From: Anaerolineae bacterium
Lineage (GTDB): Bacteria; Chloroflexota; Anaerolineae; Aggregatilineales; Phototrophicaceae
Assembly: GCA_028284565.1 (NCBI GenBank)
Contig: JANQRM010000555.1
Coordinates: forward strand, 1-11,808
DNA: 11,808 bases
Direction of reading: 5' to 3'
Shown here: positions 6,337 to 11,808 of the stretch, one piece after another
Numbering within the stretch: the first letter of the stretch is position 1
How the letters are laid out: every line of letters starts with the position of its first letter
Position numbers and translations under genes: made by a program
Notes under the pieces: model-generated
Databases searched by the model: none
Seen by the model: the letters and a program-made list of their open reading frames with translations, nothing else
Told to the model about the DNA's origin: nothing

Positions 6337-7536
6337 ATGAGCGTAAGACGTAAAACGACAGTTGGTGTGATTTTTGGTGGACGCAGTGTTGAGCATGATG
6401 TGTCGATTGTCACAGGCAATCAGGTGATGAAGGCATTTGATACCAATCGTTACGATGTCGTTCCCATCTATATCTCGCGTAATGGCAAATGGATGACAGG
6501 CGAACCTCTGCGTGACCTCAAAAATTTTGAGGGAGATACCGTTGCCAATCATCAAGCTGTGATTCCTTGTCTCTTATCGCCAGATATTCGTCATCATGGG
6601 TTGATTGTCAATCCACTTACTGGACGATTCCAAAAAAGTGAACTTTTGCGCCTTGATGTGGTTTTTCCAACGATTCATGGGTCGCATGGCGAAGATGGGA
6701 CATTACAGGGACTTTTTGAATTGGCAGATATTCCATATGTCGGGTTCGCTACATTAGGCTCTGCCTTAACAAACGATAAAATCATGACGAAGCAAGTGCT
6801 CCGTCAGTATCAGATACCCGTTCTCGATGATGTAACCTTCAGCCGAGTCGATTGGTTGGAGCAACCTGAGAAGATTGTTGAGCGCATTAAGAGTACCCTC
6901 GCCTATCCTGTCTTTATTAAACCTGCCACTTTAGGTTCAAGCATTGGTGTTGGACGTGCTGACAACGATGACTTAGTCCGTGTCTCAATTGATATTGCCG
7001 CCAATTTTGACAGGCGAATTTTAGTAGAAAGTGCCATGGTGGGTGGTATTGAAATCAATTGTGCCGTGATGGGTTACGGTAATCAAGTCGAGGCATCCAC
7101 CTTAGAACAACCGGTTTCATGGGATGAGTTCTTATCGTATGAAGATAAATATCTGCGCGGAAATGAAGGCATGAAAAGTGCAGATCGTATTATTCCTGCA
7201 CCTATTAGCGAAGACCTTACGAGTAAAATCAAACAAATCAGTGTTGATGCCTTTAGAGCTGTTGATGGGCAGGGAATTGCGCGAATTGATTACTTGGTCA
7301 AACCCGATGACAATGAAGTCTACCTCAATGAGCTAAATACAATGCCCGGCTCACTCGCCTTTTATCTGTGGCAAGAGGACGGACGTTCCAACAGTGACGT
7401 TGTAGATAAACTCGTGAAAATTGCTAAAGATGCTCACGCAGAAAAACGGCGCAACCTCTATGACTACAAAACAAACTTGGTCAGTGTTGCGTCAGCGCGC
7501 GGGGTAAAAGGCAGTAAAGGCGTCAAAAGCCGATAA
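6337..7536 (+). CDS. D-alanine--D-alanine ligase family ATP-grasp enzyme (variant subfamily)
   Basis: From ATG 6337 the protein has 399 residues, longer than E. coli DdlB (306). The Ddl signatures are all present: GGRSVEHDVS (14-23, Glu19 for the first D-Ala), HGSHGEDGTLQG (114-125), FIKPATLGSSIGVG (193-206, ATP-binding Lys195), SYEDKY (Lys271, Tyr272, the loop that folds over the active site), and Mg ligands Asp318, Glu332 and Asn334. The family enzyme joins two D-Ala molecules with ATP for cell-wall precursors. After NTMPG the usual stretch that contacts the second substrate (MTSHS in DdlB, FTSYS in VanA) is SLAFYLWQ instead, so the second substrate could differ from D-Ala. A basic tail of about 50 residues ends GVKGSKGVKSR. 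It follows the protease gene after 93 bases and lies in one run with the MurF-like gene. The family is certain; calling it the main cellular Ddl is not. Confidence 0.85.
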   Translation: MSVRRKTTVGVIFGGRSVEHDVSIVTGNQVMKAFDTNRYDVVPIYISRNGKWMTGEPLRDLKNFEGDTVANHQAVIPCLLSPDIRHHGLIVNPLTGRFQKSELLRLDVVFPTIHGSHGEDGTLQGLFELADIPYVGFATLGSALTNDKIMTKQVLRQYQIPVLDDVTFSRVDWLEQPEKIVERIKSTLAYPVFIKPATLGSSIGVGRADNDDLVRVSIDIAANFDRRILVESAMVGGIEINCAVMGYGNQVEASTLEQPVSWDEFLSYEDKYLRGNEGMKSADRIIPAPISEDLTSKIKQISVDAFRAVDGQGIARIDYLVKPDDNEVYLNELNTMPGSLAFYLWQEDGRSNSDVVDKLVKIAKDAHAEKRRNLYDYKTNLVSVASARGVKGSKGVKSR

Positions 7537-7562
7537 TATTACGACATTCAAACATCCTTGAT

Positions 7563-7591
7563 TAGACAAAATTTCAAAACAGACCTACAAT
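7563..7591 (+). promoter_or_regulatory. Sigma-70-type promoter for the TPR-PPC lipoprotein
   Basis: TAGACA (7563-7568) and TACAAT (7586-7591) each match five of six consensus positions, with the optimal 17-base spacing. Transcription would start near 7598, giving a leader of about 34 bases that includes the Shine-Dalgarno at 7618-7622. It lies in the 95-base gap after the Ddl-like gene, so the lipoprotein probably has its own transcript. This is the best two-box promoter seen in the window. Confidence 0.55.
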
Positions 7592-7631
7592 CGTAAGGTG
7601 TTATCCTGCCTACTGTTGGGAGTGAATTCAG

Positions 7632-10139
7632 GTGAATCGACGGTTCATTGGCTACAGTCTCATTGCGTTACTCATCTTAAGTGCGTGTGATAGTTCAAAT
7701 GGCGCATCAGTGTCCCCCACGGCAACCTTACAAGGTGCATCTGTACCAACACGCGTTCCAACCGATACACCAACGCCAACAGCAACACCCACCAATACGC
7801 CAACAAGTACGCCGACCTATACACCAACGCCAACCAACACACCGACTGAAACACCCACCAATACACCGACCAACACCGACACTCCTTCCCCATCGCCGAC
7901 ACCGACGAACACCTTTACACCAACACCCTCTCCCACACCAACCATTGATACTGAGCAGGTGCAACAACTCATTGAAGATGGCGATGCTTTCTTAGATGCT
8001 GGACGCTATGACCGAGCCATTGCCGAATTTACCGATGCGATCGAACTTGACCCCAATGCAGTGGATGCTTATGTTGGGCGCGGTTTAGCTTTTATCAATT
8101 TGGATGAACTGGAAGATGCGCTGGCAGACTTTGACATCGCTCTTGAACTCGACCCAGAGAATTCAGATGCTTATAACGGGCGAGGATTGATCTTTTACTA
8201 TCAAGATGATAATGAGAACGCCATTGAGGATTATACGCTTGCAATCGAGAACGACTCCGAAAACTACATCGCTTACTATAACAGGGGTTTAGTCTATTTC
8301 AATCAAGGCGATTATGATTTGGCAATTTCTGATTTGACGGAAGCTATCAACATTGAACCAGAAGACCCTGATTCATTTTATCTTCGTGGAATTTCTTATA
8401 CCAGCATTGACGACTTCGACTCAGCCATTGAAGACCTTACAACGGTAGTCAATCTGGATACCACCTATACAGAAGCTTATGGCGAGCGCGGTGTCGCCTA
8501 TTATCTCAATGAGGATTTCGAGTTGGCAGTTTCTGATTTAGAACAGTACCAGCAATTAGCTGGCGGCTCCGCCGATGAATATTATTTAGATTTCTTAGAG
8601 GATGCACAACAAGAATTAGCTACCGTTGCCACACCAACAGGTCCCCAAATAACATCAACCCCGCCCCCAGTTGATGGGGTTGTCCGTCCAATTATATTTA
8701 ATCAACCCGTGATGGGAACGATTACAGCCAACATTGGTGCGGTTCGTTTTGAATTCATGGGACGTGCTGGAGACCGCGTTGATATTACCTTAGTTGCCAC
8801 ATCAGGCAACTTAGACCCCTTAGTTCTCTTGCTCGACAATAACGGCAACGTTCTGGCACAAAATGATGATGGTCCCGCGAGTATGGGACGCAATTCCCTG
8901 CTCGGTGATTTCATGTTGCCCCAAAATGGCAATTACATCATCGTCGCCACACGTTTCCAACAAGAGTTAGGGACAACAATTGGTGACTTTGAACTTGAAC
9001 TGAGTCGCCCCGGAGAGGGTCCGCCACAGCCACCGCCCGGTGGTGAAGGTCGCCCAATTGCAAATGGCGAAACCTTACCCGGACGCATTAACAATGACAT
9101 GCCCGGCAATCGTTTCAATTTCATGGCACGCGAGGGCGAGGTTATCACAATTGAGATGCGTGTCATCAACGGCACATTAGACCCACTTCTGGTTTTGCTC
9201 GATATTAATGGGAATGAAATCGCACAAAACGATGATGATCCAGAACTAGGAGGACGCGATTCGGCGATACGAGACTTTGTTATTCCAGTAGATGGGCGAT
9301 ATACAATCATCGCCACCCGCTTCCAACGTGATGTGGGTAGAACAGTGGGACAATTTGAAATCTCATTTTCATCATCAGGTGGAGATGGGAATAATGGCAA
9401 CATTCCGCCACCAACCGGCAGCACGTTGCAATATGGCGATCGTGTGGAAGCTGAAATTACTGGCGATGAATCTGAAGTTCGTTGGACGTTTGAAGCCGAA
9501 GCAGGCGATGTTGTCGATATTCAAATGAATGTCATCGATGGCAATCTTGACCCGCTCCTGTCACTTTTAGCTAGCGGTGAAACGGAACTCATCGTAAATG
9601 ATGATGATACTCAAAGCCCGACCCCAACACGCAATTCCTTCATTCGTGGCTTTGTGATTGAAGAAGGCGGGACCTACACCATTTTGGCAACCCGCTTCCA
9701 ACAAAATTTAGGCAGTACAACGGGTTTATTTGAACTCATCTTAGAGCGTGGCACAGAGGGTTCTGTACCTGATAATGCCTTGCTGAATGTCCGAACCACG
9801 ACAATTGAATATGGGGATGTGATAACAGGTACAATTAATAGTGATATGCCTCAAGTTGTCTTTACATTCGAGGGGACACAAGGAGATGTTGTCAGTATTC
9901 GCCTTGTTGGAACATCTGGAACACTTGACCCCTTTCTCATTCTACTCGATGCAGTTGGCGAAGAACTCATTTCTAATGATGATGACCCCATTGTTGGCGG
10001 GCGTGACTCGTTTATCCCTGAATTTGAACTACCTGAGACTGGAACATATACGATTATCGCGACCCGTTTTCAGCAAAATTTGGGTGCGACAACCGGCAAT
10101 TTTGAACTCACACTCGTCAGTAATGACTTATCGACTTAG
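7632..10139 (+). CDS. Lipoprotein with Thr/Pro stalk, six TPRs and four tandem PPC-like domains
   Basis: This 835-residue protein starts at GTG 7632, with GGGAG nine bases upstream. Residues 1-18 are a lipoprotein signal ending in lipobox LSAC, so Cys19 should be lipidated and the protein exposed outside the membrane. A Thr/Pro-rich stalk (43-104) lifts the rest away from the surface. Six consecutive 34-residue tetratricopeptide repeats (112-315) form a protein-binding superhelix. After a TP-rich linker come four beta-rich units of about 105-109 residues (353-459, 475-580, 599-707, 724-831). They resemble bacterial pre-peptidase C-terminal (PPC) domains: each has LDPxLxLL, an NDD loop, and (A)TRFQ before the last strand. 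No catalytic domain is present. The protein is likely a surface scaffold or adhesion/assembly factor; the partner is unknown. It has its own promoter and converges on the response regulator gene. Confidence 0.85.
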   Translation: MNRRFIGYSLIALLILSACDSSNGASVSPTATLQGASVPTRVPTDTPTPTATPTNTPTSTPTYTPTPTNTPTETPTNTPTNTDTPSPSPTPTNTFTPTPSPTPTIDTEQVQQLIEDGDAFLDAGRYDRAIAEFTDAIELDPNAVDAYVGRGLAFINLDELEDALADFDIALELDPENSDAYNGRGLIFYYQDDNENAIEDYTLAIENDSENYIAYYNRGLVYFNQGDYDLAISDLTEAINIEPEDPDSFYLRGISYTSIDDFDSAIEDLTTVVNLDTTYTEAYGERGVAYYLNEDFELAVSDLEQYQQLAGGSADEYYLDFLEDAQQELATVATPTGPQITSTPPPVDGVVRPIIFNQPVMGTITANIGAVRFEFMGRAGDRVDITLVATSGNLDPLVLLLDNNGNVLAQNDDGPASMGRNSLLGDFMLPQNGNYIIVATRFQQELGTTIGDFELELSRPGEGPPQPPPGGEGRPIANGETLPGRINNDMPGNRFNFMAREGEVITIEMRVINGTLDPLLVLLDINGNEIAQNDDDPELGGRDSAIRDFVIPVDGRYTIIATRFQRDVGRTVGQFEISFSSSGGDGNNGNIPPPTGSTLQYGDRVEAEITGDESEVRWTFEAEAGDVVDIQMNVIDGNLDPLLSLLASGETELIVNDDDTQSPTPTRNSFIRGFVIEEGGTYTILATRFQQNLGSTTGLFELILERGTEGSVPDNALLNVRTTTIEYGDVITGTINSDMPQVVFTFEGTQGDVVSIRLVGTSGTLDPFLILLDAVGEELISNDDDPIVGGRDSFIPEFELPETGTYTIIATRFQQNLGATTGNFELTLVSNDLST
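7758..7943 (+). repeat. Thr/Pro-rich low-complexity stalk coding repeat
   Basis: Degenerate ACACCNACN-type units encode about 62 residues in which almost every second residue is Thr, alternating with Pro and sometimes Ser, Asn or Ala. Codons vary (ACA, ACG, ACC; CCA, CCG, CCC), so the repetition is kept at protein level. It lies between the lipid anchor and the TPRs. Long open frames on the other strand and in another frame here are by-products of this composition. Confidence 0.85.
7965..8576 (+). repeat. Six tandem TPR units (34 codons each)
   Basis: Residues 112-315 divide without gaps into six 34-residue units, at 112, 146, 180, 214, 248 and 282. Each carries the TPR pattern of small residues with a terminal AIELDP-like stretch (DAIELDP, IALELDP, LAIENDS, EAINIEP, TVVNLDT). 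Most begin with AY..RG. The last unit loses the consensus ending and acts as a cap. Confidence 0.85.
8688..10124 (+). repeat. Four tandem PPC-like domain repeats
   Basis: Approximate units are 8688-9008, 9054-9371, 9426-9752 and 9801-10124. Shared landmarks, in order, are a G(T/R/E)I-type first strand, GNLDP/GTLDP followed by L.LL, the acidic loop NDDG (unit 1) or NDDD (units 2-4), N/DS before a hydrophobic-F strand, G.YTI/II, ATRFQ, and FEL/FEI as the last strand. Linkers are rich in Gly, Pro and Ser. Units 3 and 4 share ATRFQQNLG exactly, which suggests duplication inside the gene. The acidic loops could bind calcium, but that is inferred. Confidence 0.8.
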
Positions 10140-10847
10140 CTGACTTTGCTCAGACGGGACAAAACGATACCCCACTCCATATTCATTGTGAATATAGGTT
10201 GGATTCTTGGGGTCGGGTTCAATCTTGCGCCTAAGATGTGAAACATATATGCGTGGATAATGATGTTCACTCTGGTATTCCACACCCCAGACATTTTCAA
10301 GTAATTGATTAAAGCTAAAAACTTCACCCGGACGTGTGATAAAGGTAGCTAGCAATTTGAACTCTGTCGGGGTCAAGCGTACATCATTCTCATCGACAGA
10401 TACACGGCGGGTTTTCAAATCCACAGCTAAATAGGGGTCTTCATAAGAGGTAATCGGTTGCGGTTGATTTTCTTGAGACAACTGTGCGCGCCGGAGTAGC
10501 GCTTTTACCCGTGCATGGAATTCAATTTTGCCCATTGGCTTGAGCATATACTCATCTGCACCTGCATCCAACCCTTGAGCAATTTCTTCTTCAGAGACCG
10601 CATGGGCTGTCATCATCAAAATCGGCACATTCGATGTCTCACGTATCTTACGACAGACTGTCAAACCATCCATCAGAGGCAAGGCAATATCAAGAAGTAC
10701 CAGATCAAATTTTGAATCTTGGAAGGCACGTAATCCTTCTAAACCTGTCTTAGCGACAACTACTTGATACTCATTGCGTTTCAAATCCATTTGTAACAAA
10801 CGCGAAAGCTCAAGATCATCTTCAACAATTAAAACAGCCCCAGCCAT
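10128..10847 (-). CDS. OmpR/PhoB-family response regulator
   Basis: This 239-residue protein has an N-terminal receiver domain (about 4-118) and a C-terminal winged-helix DNA-binding domain (about 136-231). Receiver residues are intact: acidic pair Glu9/Asp10 with Asp11, phospho-acceptor Asp53 in LLDIALP, Thr80 and Lys103 (MLKPMG). The output domain shows LTPTEFKLLATFITRPGEVFS and YVSHLRRKIEPDP, the recognition-helix region, and GVGYRFV in the wing. On phosphorylation it should bind DNA as a dimer. No histidine kinase is in the window, so its partner lies elsewhere or beyond the edge. The ATG is supported by AGGA seven bases upstream (10855-10858 on the complement). Its 3' end overlaps the convergent lipoprotein gene by 12 bases. 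The divergent glycosyltransferase gene is a natural candidate target, but this is inferred from position only. Confidence 0.93.
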   Translation of the reverse strand: MAGAVLIVEDDLELSRLLQMDLKRNEYQVVVAKTGLEGLRAFQDSKFDLVLLDIALPLMDGLTVCRKIRETSNVPILMMTAHAVSEEEIAQGLDAGADEYMLKPMGKIEFHARVKALLRRAQLSQENQPQPITSYEDPYLAVDLKTRRVSVDENDVRLTPTEFKLLATFITRPGEVFSFNQLLENVWGVEYQSEHHYPRIYVSHLRRKIEPDPKNPTYIHNEYGVGYRFVPSEQSQLSR

Positions 10848-10881
10848 ACGTCAATCCTAATTCCCTTTTTGTTCTACCTTT

Positions 10882-10890
10882 ATTTTACCA
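10882..10890 (-). promoter_or_regulatory. Extended -10 promoter of the response regulator
   Basis: On the complement the sequence reads TGGTAAAAT: a TGn extension and a -10 box matching five of six positions. A -35-like TTGATT (10900-10905) is too close, at 12 bases. Transcription would begin near 10875, about 28 bases before the start codon, leaving room for the AGGA ribosome binding site. Confidence 0.4.
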
Positions 10891-10966
10891 GTATCAGGAA
10901 ATCAACGATAGTTCAGAAGCACAGGTGGAGTTGGACTACACAAGAATGTTGCTCTGGGATGAGATA

Positions 10967-10975
10967 TGCTATCCT
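10967..10975 (+). promoter_or_regulatory. Weak extended -10 promoter for the glycosyltransferase
   Basis: TGCTATCCT has the TGn extension but the -10 box matches only four of six positions. TTGCTC (10949-10954) could be a -35 with a short 15-base spacing. Transcription would begin near 10982, about 15 bases before ATG 10997. If it is real, the upstream ATG at 10946 would lie outside the message. Confidence 0.3.
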
Positions 10976-10996
10976 ACATTCATAAATAAACTTCTA

Positions 10997-11808
10997 ATGG
11001 AACTTTCTGTGATAGATAACATTGAACAATCTTCTCAAATTCATAAAGCCATCGTCTATGGGGAGACTGCCAAATCCCAATATGCGTCCACTCGTCAAGA
11101 ACGCTTGCTCGATAGTATACCCGGCGCATTAGCGTGGTTTGCCCTACTCTTCTGTATCATCAGTGCTATTTTCTTCCCAAATGCAGGCATCCTTTTAGCA
11201 ACCATCATTGCCGTATATACCGCGGGTCGCTTTCTTATCGCTGGTATAATGAATGGGATTGGACTGCGTTATATCCAAAATTGGGAACAACGTGATTACT
11301 ATGCAGAATATTTAAATGATGCGACGGATGACTCTCTAGCGTGGGATAATGTCCATCACGTGGTGATTATCCCAAACTATAGTGAACCGATTCACATTTT
11401 AGAACGCACTTTAGATAGCCTCAAAGCACAATATGAAGCCAAGTCGCGCATGACAATAGTGCTGGCAATGGAAGAACGCGAAGTAGGTAGCGAAGCCAAA
11501 GCACAAGAACTAAAAGCAAAGTATGAAAATGACTTTGCACACATCTTCTACACTCTGCATCCAAGCACCACTATCGGCGAAATCAAAAGCAAATCCCCCA
11601 ACCAAAGCTACGCAGCTCGTTGGGTGAAGCAACATTTTGTTGATGAGCTTGGATATGACATCAATCATATTGTTGTAACGACAATGGATGCCGATACACG
11701 CTGGCATCCAAAGCATTTTTATGCTCTCACCTATCTATTTGCCACAGATAACAACCGCTACCGTTGTTTTTGGCAGGCTCCCATTCGGTACTTGGGCAAT
11801 GTTTGGGA
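10997..11808 (+). CDS. Membrane glycosyltransferase family 2, N-terminal part
   Basis: The frame stays open to the end of the window, so only the first 270 residues are seen. A cytoplasmic N-terminus of about 40 residues is followed by two hydrophobic segments (about 43-60 and 63-84). A GT-A type domain then begins with HHVVIIPNYSEP (120-131), where the family has its nucleotide-sugar-binding strand. It continues with ILERTLDSLKAQ and the metal-binding TTMDADTRWHP (228-238), a clear DxD-type motif (Asp231, Asp233). Such enzymes move a sugar from a nucleotide donor to a lipid or growing polysaccharide at the membrane. More membrane helices would be expected after the window. ATG 10997 has no Shine-Dalgarno; an in-frame ATG at 10946 would add 17 residues (MLLWDEICYPTFINKLL). 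I prefer 10997 because the extra residues look unremarkable and a -10-like box lies between the two. Sugar and acceptor are unknown. Confidence 0.8.
   Translation, partial: MELSVIDNIEQSSQIHKAIVYGETAKSQYASTRQERLLDSIPGALAWFALLFCIISAIFFPNAGILLATIIAVYTAGRFLIAGIMNGIGLRYIQNWEQRDYYAEYLNDATDDSLAWDNVHHVVIIPNYSEPIHILERTLDSLKAQYEAKSRMTIVLAMEEREVGSEAKAQELKAKYENDFAHIFYTLHPSTTIGEIKSKSPNQSYAARWVKQHFVDELGYDINHIVVTTMDADTRWHPKHFYALTYLFATDNNRYRCFWQAPIRYLGNVW

Larger units (their letters stand above)
10848..10996. promoter_or_regulatory. Divergent intergenic region between response regulator and glycosyltransferase
   Basis: This 149-base gap is the longest non-coding stretch in the window. It holds a minus-strand extended -10 element and a weaker plus-strand one (both listed separately). 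I saw no clear pair of direct repeats of the PhoB type, no riboswitch-like structure and no small open frame with a good start. The plus-strand frame of the glycosyltransferase remains open through part of it, so part could be coding if the upstream ATG at 10946 is used. Confidence 0.5.

Noticed and set aside
7758..7943. Possible CRISPR or tandem DNA repeat
   Set aside because: Units are very short, degenerate in codon use and have no spacers; the pattern is explained by the coded Thr/Pro stalk.
7672..7995. Overlapping open frames on both strands across the Thr/Pro region
   Set aside because: They follow from the ACN-CCN repeat composition, have biased nonsense products rich in Trp, Cys, Gly or His and Gln, and overlap a well-supported lipoprotein.
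8702..9424. Minus-strand open frames opposite the PPC-like domains
   Set aside because: Shadows of the plus-strand repeats; products are Ser/Pro-rich without recognisable domains or start signals.
11510..11716. Minus-strand open frame near the right edge
   Set aside because: It lies opposite the glycosyltransferase domain, including the codons of its DADTRWHP motif, and has no recognisable product.

Overview
The window looks like a chromosomal stretch from a bacterium of the phylum Chloroflexota, most likely an Anaerolineae-type lineage. This is inferred from a lipoprotein with a long Thr/Pro spacer of the kind common in that phylum, moderate GC, and the mix of gene families. No rRNA or other taxonomic marker is present. 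Genes are packed tightly, with no tRNA, rRNA, insertion sequence, CRISPR array or phage gene. The longest gap is about 150 bases, so no long stretch is unexplained.

Layout. Positions 1-1008 hold the C-terminal part of a B12-binding-type radical SAM protein, closed by a hairpin terminator. Then come an alpha/beta hydrolase (1075-1863) and a small SRPBCC lipid- or ligand-binding-fold protein (1935-2369) with its own likely promoter and a terminator behind it. A membrane-anchored MurF-like Mur ligase (about 2458-4125), a CNNM/CorC-type membrane protein with a CBS pair (4164-5447), a trypsin-fold protease (5422-6243, overlapping the previous gene) and a D-Ala-D-Ala-ligase-family ATP-grasp enzyme (6337-7536) follow on the same strand. 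Next is a large lipoprotein (7632-10139) with a Thr/Pro stalk, six 34-residue TPRs and four tandem PPC-like domains. It converges, with a 12-base overlap, on an OmpR/PhoB-type response regulator on the minus strand (10128-10847). Divergent from the regulator is the start of a membrane glycosyltransferase family 2 gene (about 10997 to beyond the window). This last gene has no stop inside the window.

How they may work together. The theme is the cell envelope. The Mur ligase and the Ddl-like ligase belong to consecutive steps: making a D-Ala-D-X dipeptide, then attaching it to a peptide acceptor. Both carry features that set them apart from textbook MurF and Ddl: five predicted membrane helices and a DLPDTY C-terminus in the first, and a changed loop after the catalytic NTMPG in the second. 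Together with the alpha/beta hydrolase they form the best candidate for a little-described system here, perhaps a second, membrane-tethered route that modifies or caps a cell-wall peptide. The lipoprotein, glycosyltransferase and response regulator fit an envelope role too, but nothing in the sequence ties them directly to the ligase pair.
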